Notes under the pieces: model-generated
Databases searched by the model: none
Seen by the model: the letters and a program-made list of their open reading frames with translations, nothing else
What the model was told of the DNA's origin: nothing
Made by a program: the position numbers and the translations under genes
Source: Puniceicoccales bacterium
GTDB lineage: Bacteria > Verrucomicrobiota > Verrucomicrobiia > Opitutales > LL51
Direction of reading: 5' to 3'
NCBI GenBank assembly: GCA_031257405.1
Contig: JAIROS010000009.1
Span: 1 to 32,154 of the forward strand
DNA length: 32,154 nucleotides
Shown: one piece after another, positions 25,080 through 32,154 of the stretch
Position numbering within the stretch: position 1 is the stretch's first letter
Layout of the letters: each line of letters starts with the position of its first letter

Positions 25080-26171
25080 ATGCTTGCTTTTAATAATATT
25101 TTTCGCGAAATCCACTGGCTACTGGACCTTTTGCGGCGGATCGGGTATGCTTTCGGGAGTTCCTTCGCCGTCGCAGCGATTAGCGCCCCCTTTGTCATAA
25201 AATACCTCAAAAATCGCAAGATGGAACAAGTATTGCGCTCCCAAAATGAAGTCCGGAATCTCGCCCAGTTACACAGCGCTAAAGCCCGTACGCCGACGAT
25301 GGGTGGCATTATCATCGCCATCGCTACCCTCTGCGGGACCATTCCTTTCGTCCGCTGGAATAGCCAAGTTACCCTCGCGATTTTCTGTTACCTGGCGCTT
25401 GCCGCCGTGGGATTGATCGACGACCTCGCCAAAATCCGTACCCAAAATACTCGCGGTGTACCGGGCCGCATCAAATTACTCATCCAATTCACCGTCGCTG
25501 CCACCGTCGCCGCTGTCCTCCACCATTACCCGGATTTTTACAAAACTTATACCACTTTGCCCATACCTTTTTTCGGGCGGGCGTTGCTATTGCCTTCGTT
25601 TGGGTGCTTTGTTATTTTCCTTTTTTTTGTACTTTCCGGGACCAGTAACGCCGTGAATCTCACCGACGGCCTCGATGGACTCGTTACCCAATGCGCCATT
25701 CCCATTTTACTTTTTTTTGGGGTTCTCGCGGTCCTAACGGGGAATATCGTCACCGCCGCCTACTGCGCTTTTCCGCACATCCCCGGCAACGGAGAGCTCG
25801 CGATTTTATGCGCTGCTACGTTGGGGGCATTGCTCGTATTTCTCTGGCACAACGGCTATCCGGCTGTTATTTTCATGGGCGACATGGGGTCTCTATCTTT
25901 GGGCATGCTCATTGGCGTTGTTGCTTTGCTGACGAATCATCCTTTACATTTAGTTTTTGTGGGCGGCATATTTGTTTTAGAAACGCTATCGGACGTCATT
26001 CAAGTGGCGTCTTTTAGATACTTTGGAGGGCGGCGTGTTTTCAGAATGGCTCCGATTCACCACCACTTCGAACTCGCTGGGGTCCACGAAGTCAAGATTA
26101 CGCGGTGTTTTGGGATGATCACGTGGGCGCTGGTACTTTTAGGAATTTTTTCACTAATAATTAAAATTTAG
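25080..26171 (+). CDS. mraY: Phospho-N-acetylmuramoyl-pentapeptide-transferase
   Basis: 363 residues, a polytopic inner-membrane enzyme that transfers phospho-MurNAc-pentapeptide to undecaprenyl phosphate to make lipid I. About ten hydrophobic segments are visible. Signature sites are present: KARTPTMGGI, the Mg-binding GLIDDLAKI, SNAVNLTDGLDGL, MGDMGSLSLG and the cytoplasmic MAPIHHHFE. In many bacteria it sits inside the dcw cluster between murF and murD; here it stands outside with glmS four bases downstream, so the two form an operon for peptidoglycan precursors. Confidence 0.97.
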   Translation: MLAFNNIFREIHWLLDLLRRIGYAFGSSFAVAAISAPFVIKYLKNRKMEQVLRSQNEVRNLAQLHSAKARTPTMGGIIIAIATLCGTIPFVRWNSQVTLAIFCYLALAAVGLIDDLAKIRTQNTRGVPGRIKLLIQFTVAATVAAVLHHYPDFYKTYTTLPIPFFGRALLLPSFGCFVIFLFFVLSGTSNAVNLTDGLDGLVTQCAIPILLFFGVLAVLTGNIVTAAYCAFPHIPGNGELAILCAATLGALLVFLWHNGYPAVIFMGDMGSLSLGMLIGVVALLTNHPLHLVFVGGIFVLETLSDVIQVASFRYFGGRRVFRMAPIHHHFELAGVHEVKITRCFGMITWALVLLGIFSLIIKI

Positions 26172-26175
26172 GATT

Positions 26176-28014
26176 ATGTGCGGCATCATTGGATACGTTG
26201 GCAAAAAACAGGCGGGGAGCATTTTAATTGACGCCCTGAAACGGCTGGAGTACCGCGGCTACGACTCGGCTGGACTCGCTCTGTTGGATCGCGGGAAAAT
26301 TTTCCCACTCAAGCGCGTCGGGAAAGTTTGCGAATTGGAACGGGCACAGCGCCACTTCCGCCACTCGGGTACCATCGGCATCGGCCATACCCGCTGGGCA
26401 ACCCACGGTAACGTCTCCGAAAAAAATGCCCACCCCCACCTGAGTAACGGTAGCCACTTCGCCATCGTCCATAACGGCATTATCGAAAATTATCTGCAAA
26501 TTAAAACATTTTTATCGGAAAAAAATTACACTTTTTACTCCGATACGGACACGGAAATCCTCGCCAACCTCATCGATTACCACCACCATAAAGCAACTCA
26601 CCTCCCCTTCGCAGAAATCGTCCGCAAGAGCCTCCTGCACGTCGAGGGGACCTACGGCATCGCGGTCCTGGGAAAGCCCTTCCCGGACGAAATCGTCGTC
26701 GCCCGAAAAAGTTCGCCCCTACTCATCGGATTGGGCGACGGCGAAAATATTATCGCCAGTGACGCAGCGGCAATCGCTCGCTACACGAAGCGCGTCGTTT
26801 ACCTGAATGACGGCGAAATTGCTTCGGTGCGCCCCGACCATTTTTCCGTGATGACCGCCGATGAAAGTTCCGTCGATACCGTCTGCCACGAATTGGATTG
26901 GGAAATCGCCGATGTGAATTGCGACGGCTACCCCCACTTCATGCTGAAAGAAATTTTTGAGCAGCCCACGGCAATCGAAAATGCTATGCGCGGACGGTTT
27001 ACGCGGGACGGCAGCTCCACGAAATTCGGAGGCCTATCGCTGACGCCAGAAGCCCTGCGGTCCATCGATCGCCTATTTTTTTGCGCCTGCGGAACCGCTT
27101 ACCACGCCTGCCTGGTCGGGAAATATCTCATCGAAAAATACGCGCGCATCCCGGTGGACGTGGAATATGCTTCCGAATTCCGCTACCGCAACGTCCCGTT
27201 ACAACGCAACACACTGGTCTTCGTCGTGAGCCAATCGGGGGAAACCATCGACACTCTGGCGGCACTTTACGAAGCTAAGCGCAAGGGATATCCGGTGATG
27301 GGGATTACGAACGTCGTGGGTTCATCGATCGCGCGGGCCACCGACGCCGGCATTTACCAACATGCGGGATTCGAGATCGGCGTCGCTTCGACGAAGGCAT
27401 TCACGTCGCAATTGACCATTTTTTCCATGCTCGCCCTCCTTTTGGCGCGCCGGCGTGACATGGATCAATTCGACGGGCAACAGTACGTTTTTGCGCTAAA
27501 ATCCCTGCCCAAAGTCGTCGGCGAAGTGCTGAAGCTATCGGAGCGGATCCGTTCCATTGCGGAGCGGTATTGCAAGCGGGAGCGATTCTTATTTTTAGGG
27601 CGTCAAGCGATGTATCCGATCGCTTTGGAAGGAGCGTTAAAATTGAAGGAAATTGCCTACGTCCACGCGGAAGCATTTCCGACGGCGGAGATGAAGCATG
27701 GGCCGATCGCGTTAGTATCGGAGGAGACGGTTTGTATTTTCATTGCGACGCAGAGGGAATTATTGGACAAGACGATGAGCAGCCTACAGGAAGTGCGGGC
27801 GCGCGGAGGGAAAGTGGTTGTAGTAGCGGGAGATGGCGAAGTGGAGTGGGAGGTATTTGGGGACGAGGTGATCAGGGTACCGGAGGTACACGGTGGGATT
27901 AATCCGATTATTTCGGTGATTCCGCTGCAATTTTTTGCGTACTACGTTGGGATTTTACGGGGATGCGACGTGGATCGCCCCCGCAATTTAGCCAAATCCG
28001 TTACTGTGGAGTAG
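26176..28014 (+). CDS. glmS: Glutamine-fructose-6-phosphate aminotransferase (isomerising)
   Basis: 612 residues. It makes glucosamine 6-phosphate, the entry to UDP-GlcNAc for peptidoglycan and lipid A. MCGIIGYVG exposes the catalytic Cys after Met removal; YRGYDSAGLA, HTRWATHG and HNGIIENY complete the glutaminase domain (about 1-225). Two SIS domains follow, with SQSGETIDTLAAL, ASTKAFTSQL, and EAFPTAEMKHGPIALV; the C-terminus ends RNLAKSVTVE as usual. It begins four bases after mraY with AGGA overlapping the mraY stop. No ribozyme-like leader can be present in so short a gap. Convergent with the ankyrin-like gene 16 bases away. Confidence 0.97.
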   Translation: MCGIIGYVGKKQAGSILIDALKRLEYRGYDSAGLALLDRGKIFPLKRVGKVCELERAQRHFRHSGTIGIGHTRWATHGNVSEKNAHPHLSNGSHFAIVHNGIIENYLQIKTFLSEKNYTFYSDTDTEILANLIDYHHHKATHLPFAEIVRKSLLHVEGTYGIAVLGKPFPDEIVVARKSSPLLIGLGDGENIIASDAAAIARYTKRVVYLNDGEIASVRPDHFSVMTADESSVDTVCHELDWEIADVNCDGYPHFMLKEIFEQPTAIENAMRGRFTRDGSSTKFGGLSLTPEALRSIDRLFFCACGTAYHACLVGKYLIEKYARIPVDVEYASEFRYRNVPLQRNTLVFVVSQSGETIDTLAALYEAKRKGYPVMGITNVVGSSIARATDAGIYQHAGFEIGVASTKAFTSQLTIFSMLALLLARRRDMDQFDGQQYVFALKSLPKVVGEVLKLSERIRSIAERYCKRERFLFLGRQAMYPIALEGALKLKEIAYVHAEAFPTAEMKHGPIALVSEETVCIFIATQRELLDKTMSSLQEVRARGGKVVVVAGDGEVEWEVFGDEVIRVPEVHGGINPIISVIPLQFFAYYVGILRGCDVDRPRNLAKSVTVE

Positions 28015-28029
28015 ATTATGATTTTGTAA

Positions 28030-29196
28030 TTATTTTAAAGCCTTTTGAATCTCTTGGAGTCTCTTTTGCATTTCTGTATTTCCTTTCGTAACACCTATGC
28101 CCATCCCCAACAAACTGTCAACATTTTCCTTTTGCGCCTCTTCTTCAGCAGAAAATTTTACCTCTACCTCCATTTTCAAATGCAAGCCTTGGGCTTTTAA
28201 TGCTTTTACTTCGTTTAATGTCGGCAATTTGTCTACGCTCTCTGAATTGACTGCATCGAAAATCTTTTGAGCAAAGGTATCCATTTTTTCCTGGTTTTCC
28301 CTTAATGCCTCTCTAATCGGATTTAATGCCTCTTGGCCTTGGTGTTCATTTAAAAATGCTTGCAATTTTGGCCGCATTCGTTGACTCTGCAAAATTCTAT
28401 CCAGTGGAATTCCTGCTCCATTATTCGTTTGCAAAGCCTGTGCCAAAACATCAAATTGTCCCGTTTCTTCTATGGCCCCTAATAGGGATTCTAGCTTCCG
28501 ATCGTTTGCGTTCGAAGTCAAAGCAGTATCCATTGGCGCGTAGCCACCTTCTTCCTGCGCAGATTGCAGTGCCAAAGCACCCAATAATTTTGGCAATTGA
28601 TTCGACTCTTTTGCGGCTCCTATCAAATTATTTAGATCTCTCTCTCCCCGACTCCCTACCGCAAAATGTAGTAGCGTTTGGCCCTCACTGTCTGTCACCG
28701 TCGGATCCGCTCCCGCCTGAATTAAGTTCGCCGCTGTACCTAAAGCATCAGAGACTTTTTCTGGACCAGTACTGCTATCAAAAGCACTAAAAGTATCAGT
28801 CATTAGCGTTTGCAGCTGCGCTGTTTTCGCCGCTCTTTGCTCGTCAGAAATACTTGCCGCCGCCGTTATTGTTTCAGTTGTTACCGTTTGCTCGGATGGC
28901 TTTGACTCGGGCGTTGGCGCTGAAAACTTCGATGGCGGCCTACTCTTGTTTATTTCCTCAGGTGTCGCCGATATTCCCGATCTATCACCCAATGTAGCTC
29001 CCGAAGTCTGAGGTGCTTGCCCCATGTTTCCTGTTAACTTTTTTAATTTACCTGACTTATGCCCAAAAAGACCACATATTCCAGCCCATATCGCAGAAAG
29101 TTCTGATTTTCCTTCTGCTTTAACTTTACTGTGCGCAACGTCGAATGATTTAAACTCAAACGCTTTATAATTTGTACCATCAATTTCAAATGCCAT
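28030..29196 (-). CDS. Ankyrin-like protein without signal peptide, expressed from a G-tract promoter
   Basis: 388 residues, no signal peptide. About 1-50 is a compact domain (MAFEIDGTNYKAFEFKSF), followed by a Ser/Pro/Thr-rich linker to about 115. An ankyrin-type unit is clear at about 165-185 (IQAGADPTVTDSEGQTLLHFAVG), and degenerate units follow (GGYAPMDTALTS; GAGIPLDRIL). The C-terminal third is charged and helical. The architecture, disordered N-terminal linker plus repeats and no Sec signal, fits a type III-type effector, which is inference; the CesT-like chaperone gene is about 9 kb away. ATG 29196 has AGGAG four bases upstream. An in-frame ATG at 29238, just before the G run, could be used only by a longer transcript. 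The poly-G promoter implies on/off or graded expression. Confidence 0.85.
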   Translation of the reverse strand: MAFEIDGTNYKAFEFKSFDVAHSKVKAEGKSELSAIWAGICGLFGHKSGKLKKLTGNMGQAPQTSGATLGDRSGISATPEEINKSRPPSKFSAPTPESKPSEQTVTTETITAAASISDEQRAAKTAQLQTLMTDTFSAFDSSTGPEKVSDALGTAANLIQAGADPTVTDSEGQTLLHFAVGSRGERDLNNLIGAAKESNQLPKLLGALALQSAQEEGGYAPMDTALTSNANDRKLESLLGAIEETGQFDVLAQALQTNNGAGIPLDRILQSQRMRPKLQAFLNEHQGQEALNPIREALRENQEKMDTFAQKIFDAVNSESVDKLPTLNEVKALKAQGLHLKMEVEVKFSAEEEAQKENVDSLLGMGIGVTKGNTEMQKRLQEIQKALK

Positions 29197-29215
29197 AATT
29201 CTCCTCTGGACAATT

Positions 29216-29244
29216 ATTATACAATCCCCCCCCCCCATTGTAAA
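29216..29244 (-). promoter_or_regulatory. Probable phase-variable promoter: G11 tract in the -35/-10 spacer
   Basis: On the minus strand TTTACA (29244-29239) and a perfect TATAAT (29221-29216) are separated by exactly 17 bases, of which 11 are an unbroken G run (29236-29226). Transcription would begin about 29209, just ahead of the AGGAG ribosome site and ATG 29196. The run is flanked by ACAAT and ATTGT, an inverted pair. Slippage by one or two G would move the spacer from its optimum and change promoter strength. The same layout is known for the meningococcal porA (poly-G) and opc (poly-C) promoters. Confidence 0.8.
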
Positions 29245-29325
29245 GTTGTTATGAAAAATTTATCCGAATTTTATTGTTTTTTGTGAAAATGAACGCGCCA
29301 TTCGTATCTACAAAAAAAAAGACAA

Positions 29326-29345
29326 AGCTCGTTTTTTTACGAGCT
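29326..29345 (-). terminator. Terminator behind the small glycine-rich gene
   Basis: AGCTCGT (29326-29332) pairs with ACGAGCT (29339-29345) around six T on the plus strand. Read on the minus strand the stem is followed after a few bases by nine T. It separates the small gene 29370-29708 from the G-tract promoter, so the ankyrin-like gene depends on its own promoter. Confidence 0.85.
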
Positions 29346-29369
29346 CTGTAAATTTTTTATGGCTTAATA

Positions 29370-29708
29370 TTATGGCTTAATAAATTCCCAAAGGTTCCGA
29401 AATCCGGATTTTATATTGTCCATGCCTCCTGTCAACTCATTGAATTCTTGTCTCAATTCGTTCCCTACTCCTGCTAGTTGATCTCCGACTGTTTCGTTAC
29501 CTTGCATACGACGCACCCCCCGCCCAATGTCATCTTTGACTTCTCCAGCCTTTTTCTTTAAGTTATTAAAAAGCCCTTTAATACCATTACCTCCAGTTGC
29601 ATTTGCAAGCGCATTTCCCATCCTGTTTGCCGCTCCCCTTGCAGCAACACCAGGAAGATTTGCCCCCTTGAATATCTCACTATTACCACTTACACGCTGC
29701 TTGATCAC
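29370..29708 (-). CDS. Small Gly/Asn-rich amphipathic protein, unrecognised
   Basis: 112 residues from a GTG start; GGGAG lies immediately before it, closer than ideal, and no better start exists before the in-frame stop at 29765-29763. Visible parts: GVAARGAANRMGNALANATGG, read as a small-residue helix, a Lys-rich amphipathic helix (LFNNLKKKAGEVKDDIGRGV), and GNELRQEFNELTGGMDNIKSGFRNLWEF at the end. No signal peptide, no strongly hydrophobic segment and no cysteine. Position directly upstream of the ankyrin-like gene, on the same strand but closed by its own terminator, suggests a related role such as a secreted or chaperoned small protein; this is speculative. Confidence 0.65.
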   Translation of the reverse strand: MIKQRVSGNSEIFKGANLPGVAARGAANRMGNALANATGGNGIKGLFNNLKKKAGEVKDDIGRGVRRMQGNETVGDQLAGVGNELRQEFNELTGGMDNIKSGFRNLWEFIKP

Positions 29709-29838
29709 ACTCCCAATTGCTCTAAGCCGTGAAAAAGAATCATTACTAACTATTATTGGAATTTATTTTACTTTTGCAAACATATTTTTATCGATATCCC
29801 TATTAAATTTGTGAAATTTTTATGCTTTTATTATTGCA

Positions 29839-30357
29839 ATGGAGAAAAATTTTTATAGGCATTTTCCCCTTGCCATGATCCCCTATCTCAACAGAATCTC
29901 CTTCATGGACTGTATTAATTTGACCGGAATATCCGTCGCCGATATCATTTTCTCCAAAGAAGCTTCCTCCATCGTCATGAAAAATGACTCAAACGGTAAA
30001 AATTTCCTTATCCACGTCTCCATCGAAACCGGTAGCCTCCTCCTCGACCTCTTCCAAAAACGCTTCTCCATGCGCCCTAATACCTTTACCCTCCTCTCCA
30101 ATTGTATCACTTCCCTCGGCGCCCGTATCCAAGCTATTATCATCGACGATGCCTTCGACGGCGTCTTCCTCGCAAAAATTATCCTCCGCAATAAAGGTAC
30201 GCTCTCCCGCCTCGACGCCCGCCCAAGTGATGCCATCGCCCTCGCTCTCGTCAATAATCTGCCCATCCTCGCAACCGCTACTCTCGTCAAAAAACTCTCC
30301 TGGATCGATAGCCTCCCCCATTCCCGTACCCCCAATATATCCTTCCTTTGCCATTAA
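29839..30357 (+). CDS. Bifunctional nuclease family protein (DUF151/BFN), divergent
   Basis: 172 residues. The conserved core RLDARPSDAIALALVNNLPI and the preceding MRPNTFTLLSNCITSLGARIQAI and DGVFLAKIIL match the BFN family, whose plant members have RNase and DNase activity; bacterial members are mostly uncharacterised. The usual I-G-x-x-EA motif reads HVSIETGSLLLDL here, so the first motif is eroded. ATG 29839 adds about 22 residues to the normal beginning; ATG 29905 (MDCINLTGISVADI) gives the family length and is a serious alternative. It is cytoplasmic. The cloverleaf element and rarA follow on the same strand. Confidence 0.8.
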   Translation: MEKNFYRHFPLAMIPYLNRISFMDCINLTGISVADIIFSKEASSIVMKNDSNGKNFLIHVSIETGSLLLDLFQKRFSMRPNTFTLLSNCITSLGARIQAIIIDDAFDGVFLAKIILRNKGTLSRLDARPSDAIALALVNNLPILATATLVKKLSWIDSLPHSRTPNISFLCH

Positions 30358-30410
30358 TTTAATGTAAATTTAATGTTGACTTTTTGTAAATTAGCACTAG
30401 AGGTGACTTA

Positions 30411-30484
30411 TGTGCACCCATGGGGAGATTTATCTCCCTAACCTTCTTTAGAAGGTTTTGCGGTTTACCGCAAATGGGTGCACA
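30411..30484. repeat. 74-nt cloverleaf: perfectly closed four-way junction with three TTTA-loop arms
   Basis: Outer stem TGTGCACCCAT (30411-30421) with ATGGGTGCACA (30474-30484), 11 perfect pairs. Arm 1 is GGGGAGA with TCTCCCT (30422-30428/30433-30439, one G-T pair), arm 2 AACCTTC with GAAGGTT (30440-30446/30451-30457), and arm 3 TTGCGG with CCGCAA (30458-30463/30468-30473). Each arm has the same four-base loop TTTA. Every one of the 62 non-loop bases is paired. It lies between the BFN-family gene and rarA. It lacks tRNA features. Function unknown: a structured RNA, a cruciform, or a mobile or binding element are all possible. Confidence 0.9.
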
Positions 30485-30506
30485 AGGGGTATACAAGGGG
30501 GCTGTC

Positions 30507-30521
30507 GGTAAAATTTTTACC
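30507..30521. repeat. 15-bp palindrome upstream of rarA
   Basis: GGTAAAA, one T, TTTTACC. It lies 22 bases after the cloverleaf. It could be a protein-binding site or a weak hairpin; nothing decides which. Confidence 0.5.
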
Positions 30522-30601
30522 ATATTTTGAAACGCATTAATTTAACAGGCAACAAAATCTAGGGTTTACAATTGGGATTAAGTTAACATTTTTCGATTTT
30601 T

Positions 30602-31918
30602 GTGGGAGAATTTTTCGAGGTATTTGGCGGGGATGAGTTCGCTAAAACTGCGTCAAAAAGTACTGTTCCACTGGCGGCACGGATGCGGCCGCGTTGTCTC
30701 GATGAAGTCATTGGGCAGGGAGCTATTATGGGCTCGCCTTTTGTGGATCTCGTGCGGAACGGGACGCTAGGGAGTATTATTTTATATGGTCCGCCGGGGA
30801 GTGGGAAGACGTCCATTGCGGAAGCCATTGCGGGGGAGGAAAACGGTTATTTTACAAAAATTAACGCAGTTTTATCGAATGTCTCCGAGTTACGCGAGAT
30901 TTTAAAAGCGGCGCAGGGGAGATTTCCGTTGCGGACGATTCTATTCATTGACGAAATCCACCGTTTCAACAAATCGCAGCAAGACCTCCTACTCCCGGAC
31001 GTCGAAGCCGGGGTGATACAATTGATTGGCGCGACCACGCACAATCCCGGATTTTACGTCATCAATCCCCTACTGAGTCGCTGTCGGCTGATCGAATTGG
31101 AGCCGCTACCGAACGAAGCGATTACAACTATTTTACAAAACGCGCTCGGGGATAAGGAGCGAGGTTTAGGGGCCATGCGCTGTACTTTCGAGTCGGACGC
31201 CTTGGCACTCATCGCGGAACAAAGTAATGGTGATTCGCGCAAAGCGCTCAATGTTCTGGAATCGATCGCACTCAATACGCCGACCGGCGCACCGATCACG
31301 GTGGAGCATGCGGGGAAATTTTTATTCAAACAGCAACTCGCCTACGATGCCGACGAAGATGAGCATTACAATACGATTTCTGCGTACATTAAGAGCATTC
31401 GCGGCTGCGATCCCGATGCGGCGATTTACTGGTTAGCGGTGATGTTGGAGGGCGGCGAAGACCCGCGATTCATTGCGCGGCGGCTACTGATTGCGGCTTC
31501 GGAGGACATTGGTTTAGCGGATTCTCGGGCGATACTGGTTACCAACGCTTGTTTTGACGCCTGTGAGCGGCTGGGGTTACCGGAATGTCGCCTCAGTTTA
31601 GCGCATGCGACGGTATTTTGTGCGCTTGCGCCGAAGAGTAATTCGGCATATTTAGCGTTGGAAGCGGCAACGGCGTTCATCAAGCGGCACGGGAAGGAGG
31701 CGGTACCGGTATGGTTACGGGACGCGCATGGTACGGCTTCGAAGAAATTGCAGCACGGGAAATACTACCAATACAGCCACGATTTTGAGCGAAATATTTC
31801 TGGGCAGGAGTACATGTTGACGCCGAAAGAATTTTACATTCCCAAGGAAATCGGTGCCGAAAAAATTTTAGCGGAACGCCTCCGCAATTGGAAAAATCTT
31901 AAAGCAAATCGTAAATAA
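30602..31918 (+). CDS. rarA: Replication-associated recombination protein, AAA+ ATPase (RarA/MgsA)
   Basis: 438 residues, a clamp-loader-like ATPase acting at stalled replication forks. [17 protein letters not shown] begins the conserved part, followed by Walker [10 protein letters not shown], Walker [16 protein letters not shown], the sensor segment [32 protein letters not shown], and the RarA-specific C-terminal segments [38 protein letters not shown] and [11 protein letters not shown] 30602 is the start that gives the family's usual short N-terminal extension; no convincing Shine-Dalgarno sequence. No good -10/-35 pair is seen in front, so it may be read from upstream through the cloverleaf. 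Confidence 0.95.
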   Translation: MGEFFEVFGGDEFAKTASKSTVPLAARMRPRCLDEVIGQGAIMGSPFVDLVRNGTLGSIILYGPPGSGKTSIAEAIAGEENGYFTKINAVLSNVSELREILKAAQGRFPLRTILFIDEIHRFNKSQQDLLLPDVEAGVIQLIGATTHNPGFYVINPLLSRCRLIELEPLPNEAITTILQNALGDKERGLGAMRCTFESDALALIAEQSNGDSRKALNVLESIALNTPTGAPITVEHAGKFLFKQQLAYDADEDEHYNTISAYIKSIRGCDPDAAIYWLAVMLEGGEDPRFIARRLLIAASEDIGLADSRAILVTNACFDACERLGLPECRLSLAHATVFCALAPKSNSAYLALEAATAFIKRHGKEAVPVWLRDAHGTASKKLQHGKYYQYSHDFERNISGQEYMLTPKEFYIPKEIGAEKILAERLRNWKNLKANRK

Positions 31919-31968
31919 TAAGACTTCGTGGCTTTAAAAAATGTTAAATTTATAAAAAACTCTTTACA

Positions 31969-31985
31969 AATCTTTAAAAAAGATT
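31969..31985 (+). terminator. Weak hairpin behind rarA
   Basis: AATCTT (31969-31974) pairs with AAGATT (31980-31985) around TAAAA. The stem is AT-only with no T run, so termination is uncertain. Confidence 0.25.
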
Positions 31986-32055
31986 AATCTCAATTTCGTT
32001 TTATTTACGGTAAGTAAAACAAATTAACAATTAAAAAACAAACAAAGGAAAAATT

Positions 32056-32154
32056 ATGAACATATTCGACACAAAACGCGGTCTAAATTTGGCCGCCATG
32101 ATTCTAGGGACATCTTCCATGGTGGCACCTAGCTTACACGCCCTGACACAGGCA
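32056..32154 (+). CDS. Start of an exported protein (partial; cut by the right edge)
   Basis: 33 codons are visible. AAAGGAAAAATT gives a good ribosome site before ATG 32056. The N-terminus has basic residues (DTKRG) followed by the hydrophobic run LNLAAMILGTSSMVAPSLHA, a signal peptide with a probable cleavage after LHA. Nothing of the mature protein can be judged. Confidence 0.75.
   Translation, partial: MNIFDTKRGLNLAAMILGTSSMVAPSLHALTQA

Noticed and set aside
30411-30484. Cloverleaf read as a tRNA
   Set aside because: The outer stem has 11 pairs, all arms end in TTTA tetraloops, there is no anticodon loop, TTC or CCA, and no unpaired junction bases.
1-32154. CRISPR array, transposase, integrase or tRNA-linked integration site
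   Set aside because: No regularly spaced identical repeats and no such enzyme motif were seen on either strand; the repeats found are gene-end duplicates and ankyrin units.

Overview
The window reads as chromosome of a Gram-negative, host-associated bacterium. Heptose/LPS synthesis (gmhA), peptidoglycan synthesis and recycling (mraY, glmS, mpl), an F-type ATP synthase alpha subunit, a DhnA-type class I fructose-bisphosphate aldolase and a FabI-type enoyl reductase, together with ankyrin proteins, a CesT-like type III secretion chaperone and several large secreted proteins of unknown family, point to the Verrucomicrobiota (Opitutales/Puniceicoccales-like). That placement is inference from protein resemblance, not from a marker-gene comparison. 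Housekeeping genes are moderately GC-rich. The giant secreted gene, the ankyrin genes and the intergenic regions are AT-rich.

Layout. 1-5779 (-): one uninterrupted reading frame of 1926 codons with an N-terminal signal sequence, continuing past the left edge. 5959-11838 (+): atpA standing alone, a small exported protein, an OleA/FabH-like condensing enzyme, mpl with a decayed copy of its own 3' end behind it, and fbaB. 12138-14951 (+): a putatively exported protein with a SANT/Myb-like segment, fabI, a decayed copy of the first gene's promoter and leader, and L-lactate dehydrogenase. 15181-19124 (-): a Sec-exported ankyrin protein, then an operon of a CesT-like chaperone and two GNAT acetyltransferases, one membrane-anchored. 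19337-21364 (+): a DUF374 acyltransferase, rpsT and an exported FKBP prolyl isomerase. 21611-24978 (-): gmhA, yajC, a small ORF in frame behind the yajC stop, and a 701-residue exported class 3 lipase with a cysteine cluster and a 3'-end relic. 25080-28014 (+): mraY-glmS. 28030-29708 (-): a small glycine-rich protein and an ankyrin-like protein without a signal peptide, the latter driven by a promoter whose 17-bp spacer carries an 11-G run. 29839-31918 (+): a bifunctional-nuclease-family protein, a 74-nt fully paired cloverleaf element and rarA. 32056 onward (+): the start of another exported protein.

The most notable items are the probable phase-variable promoter at 29216-29244, the cloverleaf at 30411-30484, the giant exported helical protein, and the candidate effector set (two ankyrin proteins, the SANT-like protein, the lipase and the chaperone operon). 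A recurring theme is that three loci carry partial, decaying duplicates of a neighbouring gene end, which suggests tandem duplication followed by recombination and decay. I saw no tRNA, rRNA, CRISPR array, transposase or integrase.
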